This document shows, in pieces, positions 10,945-22,082 of a DNA stretch of 64,000 nucleotides. Below the pieces are notes generated by a model, which was not told where the DNA came from, did not search any database, and was given only the letters and a program-made list of their open reading frames with translations. The translations under genes were made by a program, and so were the position numbers. Position 1 is the stretch's first letter. Every line of letters starts with the position of its first letter. The DNA lies in contig LR990068.1 in assembly GCA_905147135.1 (NCBI GenBank), forward strand, positions 3,864,001 through 3,928,000, written 5' to 3'. This stretch comes from Blastobasis lacticolella (lineage: Eukaryota; Arthropoda; Insecta; Lepidoptera; Blastobasidae).

Positions 10945-11110
10945 AAATTACAGGCATGAGGCGTTTCATCTTAGTCCTCACAGTGACAACGCACCTGCGG
11001 TTCTGCATTTGTGCTACCTGCAAATGTAAGAATTGTATATGTAACGGGCGACAGTTACCACTTACCATCAGGTGGGCTGTCTGCTCGTTTGTCACTGAGT
11101 AGCTTAAAAA
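10945..11110 (+). mobile_element. LINE-C 3' tail
   Basis: ACAGGCATGAGGCGTTTCAT, GTGACAACGCACCTGCGGTT, TGTCTGCTCGTTTGTCACTG and an A run. It begins about 60 bases after the stop of the plus-strand relative. Confidence 0.6.
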
Positions 11111-11319
11111 AAATTGTCAACACATTTTTTGTAGATGGCGTAGATAAGACATGATTCTCAAAATTGAATTAAAATAAGACCGATTTGAACTCGAGGACTG
11201 ATGATACGCGAAGACCAATCAAAAGTCTGCGTGAAATGTATCGTGGATTGTGATTGGTCGAATTTGAAATTCATATTTAGAAACCTGGTAAGGAAATATA
11301 GTATGCGGACGGCCTTCAC

Positions 11320-11450
11320 TACTTATCATAAAACAAAGTCTCACGCCGACTGTCTGTATGTTTGTTCGCGATAAACTCAAAAACTACTTAACGGATTTTC
11401 ATGCGGTTTTCACAACTATGTAGAGTGATTCATGAGGAAGGTTGTGAAAT
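11320..11450. repeat. Interspersed repeat R10 (ACTACTTAACGGATTTTCATG)
   Basis: TTTGTTCGCGATAAACTCAA followed by AAACTACTTAACGGATTTTC and GTAGAGTGATTCATGAGGAA. An inverse copy is at 18545-18670. Confidence 0.5.
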
Positions 11451-11785
11451 GAAGCCGGGACTAATCGCTTGTAGTGTGTAAAAAGTAGAGCTTTTGCACT
11501 GTTTTGTCAGAAAAGGTACTACAACTAATGTATTTTTACACGAACTTCGGTTATCCAATTCAATAGTTGAGAATTCTGTCTACGCAACGCTATTCTATTT
11601 TGTATTTTTGTTAAATATAAAGAAAAAAGTGTTAAATAAAGTTATTGAAAATAACTTTTGTTTAATTGAGCACTATTTAAACTGAGAGTAGGTACGTGCC
11701 TTACCACAGGACACCTGGTTTTTTTTCACCACTACTTTACATGATGGTAACTAACGATGCGCGGCACAAGATGCAAGCATGCCTG

Positions 11786-12046
11786 TCTCATCATCACAGC
11801 CCACAACAGCCCACTGCAGGACCCAGGGCCTCTCCCACAAAAAGGGAAGTTATCGCCATAATCTCCACGCTTGGCAGGCGGGTTGGAGATCGCAGTGTTA
11901 TAATATAACAATGGAAAATGCTGCTGCCCATTTTCCAGTCTACGGAGGCACTTAGATCTTTTGCCTCGAAAACATTAGTCGCCTTGTACGGCACCCACGA
12001 GTGTAAGGGGTTGGTGCTATTCTACTCTGCCGGACACCACACGGCC
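11786..12046 (-). repeat. ATC-tail repeat, copy 3
   Basis: CTCATCATCACAGCCCACAA to GGACACCACACGGCC, full length. It abuts an inverted LINE-A tail. Confidence 0.7.
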
Positions 12047-12170
12047 GATGCATGCCTGTCTAGGAAAAGCCTATACACGCTAGCCTCGAAGGCGTCCAGA
12101 TTATATGATCAGGGAACACATTCGCATGCAACGCGTGCCATTCTTTAGCCGTACGCATTATAAAGGTAGA
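12045..12170 (-). mobile_element. LINE-A 3' end fragment
   Basis: Inverted LINE-A tail: CTAGGAAAAGCCTATACACG, GCCTCGAAGGCGTCCAGATT. A further scrap of the same family is at 12395-12470. Confidence 0.5.
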
Positions 12171-12646
12171 ATCAAAGGAAAATCATGACACCAAAAGGGT
12201 ATTGAATATGAATGTGGATGGATACGCAGGGAGGAGAAGACCAAAGAAAAGATGGATGGATTGTGTGATGAGGGATATCAGTGAGCGAGAGGTGAGCGTG
12301 GAGATGACAGCGGATATTGATGAAAGGAGAAAGAAAACATACTGCGCCGACACCAAATGAATGGGAAAAGAGCAGGCAAATGATGATTACAAAGGCAGAA
12401 CCAAAGCGGCTCGCGCGGATAGCTGGAAGATCCACGGCATAAGGATGAAGTGCTCGCCGGGATCGCGTTACCGATGGAAAGGGGCCGGCGGTATGAGGTC
12501 GTCCAACTGCTTCGCACACTCTCCGAATTGCAACCTGTAGACACATAGAAGTTCTGAATAATATCTACATATACACATACCTCCTTATCGCTACAAAGAG
12601 CGTCGGTGGCCGAGAGGTTAAGGTTTTCGACTCGTAAGCGAGAGGT

Positions 12647-12701
12647 CATCATCATCATATCAGCCAGAAGACGCCCACTGCTGGGCATAGGCCTCCCCCA
12701 G
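12647..12701 (-). mobile_element. 55-bp RTE tail with 9-bp target duplication
   Basis: Only the last 55 bases of the RTE-type element (ATATGATGATGATG end). GCGAGAGGT is present at 12638-12646 and again at 12702-12710, a target-site duplication inside a SINE. Confidence 0.8.
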
Positions 12702-12917
12702 GCGAGAGGTACCGGGTTCGAATCCCACTGCGATCATTGATATGACTCTTTTCCGAGTTATGTACATTAGTTGAATGCTAACCGATGCTCTTACGGTGAC
12801 GGAAAACATCGTGATGAAACCGGCACATTCAGGCGACTGCATGAGTAACCATGATCCAATCTGGTCTGGTTCCCCTGGTAGCAGGATCACGGAGGTCAGT
12901 CGGCAGTCGCTCCACTG

Positions 12918-13020
12918 TAATTTTTTTTATACTACTCACTGACAAACATGTAGACAGACAGCCCACCTGATGGTAAGCGTTAACTGTCGTCCATAACATC
13001 TACGATTCATGCATTACATG
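12918..13020 (-). mobile_element. LINE-C 3' tail inside a SINE
   Basis: Inverted copy (CACTGACAAACATGTAGACA, CCCACCTGATGGTAAGCG). It splits the SINE at 12597-13095. Confidence 0.55.
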
Positions 13021-13379
13021 ATCTACCTAATCCTGGATCATGGTGAAGGCGGACTCCAGGCCCTTCGGGACATTAGCGTCAAGATGACAATAATACACAT
13101 ACCGACTCATAAACGGGCTATTGTTTTGCTCTACCGAACTCTAATTCTAGTGGCACATTCTTCAGTAAGCAAACAAGGAACTGGCATTGCTGACTAACAC
13201 TCATTTGCTTACATTCCAATTAGCTACTGTTTTCTAATCGTTACCCATTATTTTTCAACATACTTTCCAAATAATCAAGTTTGTTGTTTCAGGAAGATTC
13301 GCTAGCACATGTCAACTTGTGCGTAAGTTGGAGCCGTGACACGCTGTGATATATTTTCTAACTTCAGTCATACGGTTTA

Positions 13380-13680
13380 TTAAGTGGTAGGACTCTGTTA
13401 AGCCTGAGGAGTCCGCCTGGGTGAGTACCACCGCCTTATCTATTTCTGCCGACAAGCATCAATGTTTGCAATGTTGTGTTCCGGTTTGAAGGATAAGGTA
13501 GCCAGCGTAATTACAGGCATGAGGCATTTCAGCTTAGTCCTCACAGTGACAACGCACTTTCGGTTCTGCATTTTTGTTGTCTGCAACCTAAATTCATGTG
13601 TGGATATTATGGGCGATAGTTACTTTTATCATCAGATGGACTGTCTGCTCGTTTATCACTGAGTACCTAGTGTAAAAAAA
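13380..13680 (+). mobile_element. LINE-C 3' tail, longest copy
   Basis: GGACTCTGTTAAGCCTGAGG, GTTGTGTTCCGGTTTGAAGG and then the same tail as 10945-11110. It provides the uninterrupted reference for the split copy at 42195-42960. Confidence 0.6.
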
Positions 13681-13795
13681 CATACGGTTATTAGTCGTAA
13701 AATTAAAGTGATTTAAATGTGATTGCAATTGTAAGTTTTTTATGTCATACTATAGCCCAGGGTATCTCAAAATGGCGTAAACCCCTATAGGGTTC

Positions 13796-13886
13796 GTTTC
13801 TATACATTTTATTTGAAAGTAAATTGAACGAGCGCCGCGTCTGCGACGTGTCTGCGTCTTACGTCTTTTCTGTGTGGCCGCTCGCT
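13796..13886. mobile_element. Right-end fragment of the 8633-type element
   Basis: TTTCTATACATTTTAT through CGTCTTACGTCTTTTCTG to GGCCGCTCGC, matching the right end of 8633-9016 and followed by TTAA. Confidence 0.65.
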
Positions 13887-14372
13887 TAAACGATTGAGAA
13901 CTGATGCGCGGTTTTGATCACTATTTTCACTCACTACATTTACTTCACATTCGCTTTCGTGTGACACTACACTAGCGGCGCGACGGTGCCGCCGCGCTGT
14001 TCTCGCGCAGCCACCTCGACGACGGGAACACACCCGTATCAAAAAGATGGTGGCGATTAAAGTTACTGTTAAGTAACTGATGGTATATTTATGAATGTCG
14101 TGAGTGGAGAGTACATCCGATATTACGTCTTCTTGTGATCTGTTTGATTTCATTTGCTTAATTTGATAAAGTTTGTTTTATGGACTCATCTTTTTTGTAC
14201 TTGATTGTTCTAATATTTATGTTTATTAAGTGGTTTATTTGGTCAAGTTTTGGTGGTTCTATGCTCGGCGTAATGTGAAGTTGGTTCGAATGATGTAGAA
14301 TTGAATGTAAAGTGAACCTTTTTCCCTTCACAATACAGTTTTGTTTCAATGTAATGATACCTGCTTTGCTTA

Positions 14373-14536
14373 GCGGGGCTATTGGCTAACTCAGTTGACA
14401 ACTGTATTTGACACTAGATAATTCTACACCACGTCATCTACGTTGAAAACTGGCAATAGCGTCTACCAAATTAGAGTAGTGTCAGATTTTTTTATGTCAA
14501 ATTCAGTTGTCCTCTGAGATAGCCGATAGGCCCTCA
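14373..14536. mobile_element. Short inverted-repeat element family M2, copy 1
   Basis: Ends GCGGGGCTATTGGCTAACTC and, inverted, TGAGGGCCTATCGGCTATCT; inner GTTGACAACTG pairs with CAGTTGTC. About 164 bases, no coding capacity. Confidence 0.65.
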
Positions 14537-14687
14537 GATGTCGCAATGTATATTCGACGACTCATACAGCATTTGAATTGGCCTCGAACAAGTCCTCCAT
14601 TGTGGAAGTTTTAGGATACGCCGAGCATGAGACGTTGCGTTGTATGTATATAAGATCTAAGCCTTCATTCATACAGAGGGGTTAGAA

Positions 14688-14812
14688 GGTTTTTACGGGG
14701 TCGGCAACGCGTGGGTGATGCCCCTGGTATTGCAAACGGCCATAGGCTGCGGTGACTGCTTACCATCAGGCAGGCCGTAAGCTTGTTGCCACCTTGGTGG
14801 TAAAAAAAAAAA
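14688..14812 (+). mobile_element. LINE-D 3' tail
   Basis: TTTTTACGGGGTCGGCAACG, the GACTGCTTACCATCAGGCAG block and GCCACCTTGGTGGTAAAA. Other copies are at 20525-20645 (inverted), 62725-62805 and 9775-9827 with 10093-10110. Confidence 0.6.
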
Positions 14813-14840
14813 GAGGGACAGACGGCGCCGGCAGCAATTG

Positions 14841-15797
14841 ATTTTGTTTTATACTATGTATAGATTTCGGGTTTTTTTTTCATATTAGTGATAGTGTAAT
14901 TAGGGCTTGCAAGTGGAATATTAAAATAACTCGAATATTCGAATTCATATTCCTGTGCAGCTGTTAAAAGGTTCTATAAATTAATACATAGAGAAAAAAA
15001 ATTGCTTAACTACGAAGGTAGCTTTCGAATCTCTTTGGTTCTATAGCATGTTATATACTGTTCGAAAGAGAAAAACGTAAAAACATTTTAAAATGGAAAT
15101 AATACAAAATCGTTTGTAGTAATTTTTTATAACAATTCAAAATCACTTAGTCAGTTTTCCTATTACAATCACAATGGATTTTAAGACTTAAAAAAATAGA
15201 AACACATTAAAAGTAAACATTAAACCATCAATTGAAATTTGTACCCAAATTTGATCCACTTATGGAATATTCCATATTCCATAAGTGGACCCCGGTGCCT
15301 GTCCATATTTGGAATTTGATGGCCTCACTTATCATTGTCAGTATTAAAATAATTACAAAACTGAAACAAATAAATGGTCTGGAAATACAAGAACAACCAT
15401 GTATGCAACCACATAAATATGAAAGAAAAATGTTATCACTCTCTAAATAGTAAGAAATACATCGTTTTCACGACCAAACAAAACACAGATGCCATGTCAC
15501 CGGTCTTTGCCCTGCTCACAAGATTGAACGTATACACGTCGAATGTGAGTATATGAAACAGAATATGGCTCTGTATTGCGATTTCAAATATTATTCCCGA
15601 AGAAATCAAGGAATTACATATTTGGACCCTATTCCATATTTGGTTACTTTCCTCTAACAATAAATGCAATTTTTTTTTACATATACATATACATTAACAT
15701 TTACTAAATTAAAAATATAATTTCGTGGCTGTGTTATCAAAAAATATTTTTTTTATTTTCATTTATAAGACAAAGTATGGAAATTAATTGAATTCAC
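14841..15797. other. AT-rich spacer, no gene seen
   Basis: Apart from the palindrome at 15255-15289 and short unsupported ORFs at 15232-15669, I see nothing recognisable. Confidence 0.4.
15255..15289. repeat. Perfect 16-bp palindrome
   Basis: TCCACTTATGGAATAT and its exact complement separated by TCC. It sits in a repeat-poor AT-rich stretch. Confidence 0.8.
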
Positions 15798-15843
15798 TCA
15801 ATCTCCACGCTCGGCAGGCGGGTTGGAGATCGCAGTGTTGTAT

Positions 15844-16236
15844 ATGTCGCAGCCAAATGGTCAAATTAGCCGGTTAATCAAACGGCTAGCTATTTAAGCA
15901 GTTATTTAATTGAAAATTGGCCAAATTCATGAACTTTGAAAGTAAAGTCAAATGAACGATATTGCGTCGAGTTTACGGAGCTCTTCCATTCATTGTCATA
16001 ATGCTAACCTAAACTAACCGAATAGAAACCTAATGCAAACTATTATTATACTTGGAAGTTATTGTGGGTAGGTTAGCATTGGAACAATGTGTGGAAGAGC
16101 TGCGTAAACTCGAGGCAATATCGTTTTTTCAACATCACTTTAAAATCTTATGAAACTGGCAAATTTTTAACTAAATAACTGCTCAAAAAGCTAGCCGTTT
16201 AGTTAACCGGCTAATTTAACCATCCGGCTGCGACAT
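15844..16236. mobile_element. Foldback element A (393 bp, nearly all palindromic)
   Basis: ATGTCGCAGCCAAATGGTCA pairs with the right end TTAACCATCCGGCTGCGACAT read in reverse. The inner arms also pair (GCGTCGAGTTTACGGAGCTC with its inverse near 16100). Flanks are GTAT and ATAT. Confidence 0.72.
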
Positions 16237-16240
16237 ATAT

Positions 16241-17393
16241 ATGTCGCAGCCATCTGGTTAAATTAGCCGTTTAATTAGAAGGCTAGTCCGTTAATTAAAC
16301 GCCGCCCTTCAATTGATTGGCTAAAGGACAACTAGCCAAGTAGTTGAATGTAACGTGCAGCTACTTGGCTGAACGTTATTTAGCCATTTTGTTAATAGAA
16401 TATATATGTTTGGTTTGAGTGACCATTCGTAAATTATATGATAACTTTACTTAAAATAAAAAATACGAATTAATAAATATAATTTTTATTTAGAAACAAA
16501 AATATTAGTGGCAACAAATTCAATTAGTAATTGCATTGCGAGTACCTATAAAATTTATAGTGTTTACCACAATAATAACTTTAAACTTATAACTTATTAA
16601 CTATTTGCAACAATGTAGTATAGGATTTTTAATAAGCTACCGGATAGGATACGGGCTCTAAATGGACCGATGTTCAAACGAGAGTTACACTCTTGGCTGA
16701 CTGACCGTTGTTTCTATAGTGTAAATGAGTTTTTGACGCGTGGCCCAGATTGACATTATATCTTGACATTTTATCTGTATTATTAATTGTATTAAATTAT
16801 TGTAGCTAATTTATTAATTTCTTTTGTAGTGACTGCTAATCTAGTAATTTAAGTACTGATATAATATTTGTATGCTTGTATTACTTAAGAAGATTATGTA
16901 ACCCAAAATTTATTTTACAAATAAACATTTGATTTGATTTGATTTGAAGAATGCACTTTGTTATTTTATAATATTAAATATAAAATGGCACGAAACTTTC
17001 TTAGACATTTGTTTCTAATTGTAAGTATGTAAAGAAAATAAACAAATTAAGTTATCCTTATTCTTACTTAAAAACATCAAGGTACCACACTTTAAGTTTA
17101 GTTAAAACGATAAAAATACAAAAACATTGCTCGCTGTGCGAGCTGTCTGACGCCATATTTGTTTTAATGACTACCAGTGCTGCAGTGGATAAAATTTGAA
17201 CTACATTTAAATCACCTGCCTGATTTTACGTCAGCCGTCTTCAAAGGGCTGGCTTACAATAAGCCAACTAGTTAAACGTTAAGCGTTGATTCTTCTATCA
17301 ACTATTGGCCTAGGCATTAAATTGCATGCCGGCGTTTAATTAAAAGGCTAGCCTACTCATTAAATGGCTGATTTAACCAGATGGCTGCGACAT
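16241..17393. mobile_element. Foldback element B (about 1.15 kb), carrying a LINE fragment
   Basis: Same ATGTCGCAGCC ends as element A and adjacent to it, separated by ATAT. Arms contain repeated GGCTAG/TAATTAA words; the middle holds the truncated LINE at 16614-16948. Confidence 0.65.
16614..16948 (+). mobile_element. 5'-truncated LINE with TTTGA tail
   Basis: It encodes only the C-terminus of a LINE-2-like ORF2 (FNKLPDRIRAL, FKRELHSWLTDRCFYSVNEF, TRGPD then stop), then a 3'UTR and TTTGATTTGATTTGA. It is inserted in foldback element B. Confidence 0.75.
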
Positions 17394-17652
17394 ATATAAC
17401 AATGGAAAACGCTGCTGCCCATTTTCCAGCCTATGGAGACTCTAGATCTTTTGCCTCGAAAACATTAGCCGCGACACCCGCGAGTGTAAGGGGTTGGTGC
17501 TATTCTACTCTGCCGGACACCACGCGGCCGACACACGGGGTACACACATACGTTTTCATTGAATTCGACTAGATATACAGTCAAGACTGTGCAGTTAAAA
17601 TTGAAGGTGTGTAGCCCGCTTTAAGTTAAACAATTAAAATTCTTATTCTTAA

Positions 17653-17859
17653 TCATTGCCACGGAGGGACAGTTTCCATGACGACGCTATTAATTCTCTG
17701 GTCGATCTTTATTGTATATCCTTCTTTTACTCTGGGTGATCTAAATTTCGTATCTTCAAAACGGTAGTCCAGAAACTCGTACGGCAGCCGACCATTGTAC
17801 GCTTCGTACAAAAACTCTAGCACGGGATGTGTATCCAGCACCATGAAGTAACTCTTCAT
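17653..17859 (-). CDS. S1 homologue, last exon
   Basis: Acceptor GTGATTTCAG followed by an ORF of 68 codons (MKSYFMVLDTHPVLEF, YNGRLPYEFLDYRF, VVMETVPPWQ) and TGA. It needs a phase-0 partner, but the exon upstream leaves phase 1. A third exon like that of the small paralogues (phase 1 to 0) appears to be missing from the 154-base gap. Confidence 0.5.
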   Translation of the reverse strand: MKSYFMVLDTHPVLEFLYEAYNGRLPYEFLDYRFEDTKFRSPRVKEGYTIKIDQRINSVVMETVPPWQ

Positions 17860-20800
17860 CTGAAATCACCAATGCAATTATCAATAGTGTTATAGAGGTG
17901 GGCAACGCATTGGCGATACCCCTGGGGCTGCTAATGTCTATAGGCAGCGGTGACCACTTTCCAGCAGGAGGCCCGCTTGCCTGTTTGCTTACCGTATAAC
18001 ATAAAAAAAATACCAATCTGATGCAATGAGTCTTTCCTCTGCACTACAACATGGGGTTCATCAAAGGGCATGTCTACAGGTACCTCAAAGGCCGGCACCG
18101 CATGCGCTCCCCTTAGGTTGCAGATGTCCTGGAAGACAGTGGCCATTTTCCATCAGGTGGACCGTCAGTCCGTGTGCCCTAGGCAATAAAAATTTCAAAA
18201 TTACTTTTTGAAAGACTAGCGACCCGCCTTGGCTTCGCAAGGGTTTTCTCGTGGTTACTTTACCATCATCATCATCGTCACGGCCCATAACAGTCCACTG
18301 TATGTCTTAGGGCGCACGAAAGGGGAGGTTGTTGCCATAATCATCACGCTTGGCAGGCAGGTTGGAGATCGCAGTGTAGTAAATATAACGCTGCTGTCTA
18401 CTTTCCAGCCTACGGAGACGCTAGACGCCTCGAAAACGTTAGCCGCCTTGTACGACACCCACGAGTGTAAGGGATTGGTGCTATTCTACTCTGCCGGATA
18501 CCACATGGCTACTCTATTGTAGTATCCACATATTACACACATAAACCTTCCTCGTGAATCACTCCGTCTATTGGAGGAAACCGCATGAACATTCGTTCTG
18601 TAGTTTTTGAGTTTATCGCGAACAGACAGACATATAGACGCGGCGTGGGAATTTGTTTTATAATATGTAGTGATAGTGATAGTATAGCTACGGTAGTGTA
18701 ATGAGGGATCGTGCTGCAGTGAAAGAAAATGTAGACTGATGAAAATGTGATTACCTTAAACATCAGTAACAAGAAAGTTAGATATACTACGGCTACTTTT
18801 TTCCAATTTTGGCACCATATTCATGTTGAGAGTCACAAGCTAAGATATCGATTTTGAAGGCAATCGGTACAGTAACAAAAAAGTTCAAAATGGCGGCCAC
18901 TCTTTCTAATATTGGAATTCTCTAACTAGTGTATTTGGGACCAGTACTTTCTAATTTATTACATTTTTAATAAATGGTCGACACGCTCGAGACCATTGCC
19001 ATAGCAATTGGACCATATTGGATGTCCTTAGGCTCTATCCTAATTGGGAAACGGTCATACGACCGTGGTCGTGTGACGGGCGGTTTTGACGGTCTCCTAT
19101 TGGTCAGGCGACGTGATAGTAAATAGACACCGTGAAGACCATCGCCATAGAAATTGAACCATAGGGCAGGGCCTATGTCCTGATGGGGAGAGCAGTTTCC
19201 TGATAATATTCTTACCACTGCTGATCGAAACCGCATGGAGAACGCGTTGATCCCCAGCAGCCCACTGTTTCTCTCCGTGATCCCTTGTGAGTCTATGAAC
19301 AGGGATGCTCCACTGTCCAGCCCGTACTTGGCAAACCACTCCGTCGATATGCAATTGAACCATGCCCAATCTTTCTGTAACAATGGCGGATATTCAGACA
19401 GCTTCCACCTTCTTTTTCGTAATGAGCAGTTTTCCAATAGAAATATTAAGCATTCCAAATCACTCGCTAGATGGCGCCCCAACAATTTTCGTAATTGAAA
19501 ATTGCTTGAAATAGGTACTTAGCAAAGAGGATATAAACACTGGGTACATTGTACTGGATAATATAGTTTTCAAAGGTTTTAATAAATAATTACCAAAAGT
19601 TAAACATCAATTTGACTGGGTCTGTTCGTTTCATGGACACTAGGATAAAGAATGAACGTACTTTAAATATAAAAGGTTTGTATTAAAATGGAACATAGTG
19701 CCTATTTACATAAATATATTTTTTACATTTCATTCAACCTTTAAACATAGCTTGTTCATAGTAATAAACTTTTTATTTTTAAGTTAATATTAGTTGGCTG
19801 CATGACATTACTGCCATAATCATACAGTTTAAAAAAAAAGTACAAAAATTGTGGGATTGTCTATTGATGCTTTTTGAAACCAACTGACAATAATAATAAT
19901 AATTATCATCTTAGCGTTAATGTCCCGGTTATGCTCTCGCGCATGAGGGCCCGGGGTCCGCCTTGACCATAATCCAGGATTTGGCAGGTCAGGTAATTAC
20001 AGTGGAGGGACTGCCATCTGACCTCCGTAACCCTGCTACCAGGGGAACCTGACCAGATTGGATCATGATTTCACATCCAGTCGCCTGAATGTGCAGGTTT
20101 CATCACGATGTTTTCCCTCACCGTAAGAGCAACTGACAATAACTATCTACTGAAAAATTGCTCATTGGACTAGCCAGGTATTTGACCGCCATCTCACCTG
20201 GTGGTAAGTGACGAAGCGGCCGATGATGGATCATCTTTTATTATACCACTATAAAATAATAAATAAATAAATATTCGTGGACAAATTCACACAGCGCCAT
20301 CTAGCCCCAAACTAAGCAAAGCTTGTACTATGGGTGCTAGATAACTGATATACTACTTAATTACTTTTAAATACATACTTATTATACATAGAACACCCAG
20401 ACCCGTAACAGAAATTAAAATTCATCATTTCAATTTCTGCCCGGCCGGGAATCGAACCCGGGACCTCTTGCGTGGCAGACCGGCATGTTGACCATTGAAC
20501 CACTCAGGTCGTCAAACAATATGATGATGGCAAACAAGCTTACGGCCTGCCTGATGGTAAGCAGTCACCGCAGCCTATGGACGTTTGCAATACCATGGGT
20601 ATCACCCACGCGTTGCCGTAAGCTTGTTTGCCACCTTAGTGGTAATAACTTAGCTATTCAGATAATTTCACTTACTTTAGGACAGTCTGATTTGTCTGGC
20701 TCATGCAGCCTGACAGCGTATTTGAAATATGACATGGGTTTCCTGTGTATGGCGAATATGAACAAGGCACCTACAACAAACAGCTGCTCTCCTTCATTGA

Positions 20801-21986
20801 AGGTGGGGGGTGCGATGTAGTTTCTGGAATCCATAAAAATACCCAATAAAGTCCAACGTATTATAGTTATAGGTCAATTCAAGCGCCGAATCGAGCGATA
20901 GGAGCGTCGGTAGCCGAGCGGTTAGGGTATCTGATTCGTAAGCGAGGGGTACCGGGTTTGAATTCCGCTGCAGCCATATACCGCTTACGTTATATACATT
21001 AGTTGAATGCTCTATTTGAGCAACAGAAGGAAAATTTACTAATTATATAAACACATAACTACTTGTTACTGTATTTCTAACATTATGCTATTAAAATTAT
21101 TGTAAACTATGGAAATATTTAAGTACGTCTTATTGGTTTCGGTTAAGAACATTTTTTGTCTCTTTGTAAAAGAAATCAATTTAAAATTTAAATTCATACT
21201 AGGTATCATTTACCTACTTTATGTTTGCTTGCAAATAGCTTCCTTCTATTCCAAATAGATATTACTGATAAGGTCAGGGGCAGTCTGGAAATCAGGGCTT
21301 TAGCTCTCAGCGTAAACTGAGACTGTGCCCTTTTTGTTCTTTTATTAATATTTTTTTGTATGTACCGAAGGTATAAGAAGGTAAAGATTAGAATATGTTA
21401 TATTCTAATCTATATAACATATAACGTTATTCTTGTATGGAAAAATAAATATTCTTATTCTTAAATTAAAAATCGGTGATTTTTCGGCAAATACTGAATT
21501 GATTGTTACGACCCTTTGCAGTTTTGTTTTTAAAACCCTACTCAACAACTTTGTCACTAGCGTAAGGACTATATATTTTTGAGTTCATAAAGAAATAATA
21601 ATAATAATAATAATAAATAATAAAAGTTCTTTATTTATATAAGATTTGTACATTACTACATTGATACACTTGTAATACACAGAATGAATAATTGTACAAA
21701 TTAATTATTGAACCCTGATATCCAAACTAGGCACAGGCCTGTATCTTGGAGATCAGTGTTCTACCGAAAGCCAAATATGTGTTTCATGTTACAACCACGT
21801 TGAGCGTACATGAATTGTACTTACAAATGTTACATAGACAAAGACAAAGAACATTCTTGATAATAAATTTATAATGAAATGTGTTACAACTTTATAAAAC
21901 AAGTGTGTTGATGCTTTTTAACGTATTTATGTGGGTGTGTGTAAATGTGTGTGTGGTTGTGTGTAAATGTGGGTGTGTGGGTGTGT

Positions 21987-22082
<96 letters not shown>

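Larger units (their letters stand above)
12597..13095 (+). mobile_element. SINE-T with two nested insertions
   Basis: The SINE body is complete once the 55-bp RTE tail (12647-12701) and the LINE-C tail (12918-13020) are set aside. B-box GGTTCGAATCC at 12715-12725. Confidence 0.75.
15798..17535 (-). repeat. ATC-tail repeat, copy 4, split by foldback elements
   Basis: The repeat runs 15798-15843 (CTCCACGCTCGGCAGGCGGG, CGCAGTGTTG) and resumes at 17394 (ATATAACAATGGAAAACG) to 17535. The 1.55-kb break holds two inverted-repeat elements. Confidence 0.7.

Noticed and set aside
17756..18016. Phase-1 reading of the last S1-homologue exon (EELLHGAGYTSRARVF)
   Set aside because: It matches the phase of the upstream exon but shows no resemblance to the family, whereas the phase-0 reading does; a missing exon explains the mismatch better.
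19216..19485. Treating 19485 (MLGRHLASD) as a translation start
   Set aside because: The upstream part lacks a signal peptide and other supporting context; the exon is better read as starting at an acceptor near 19401.
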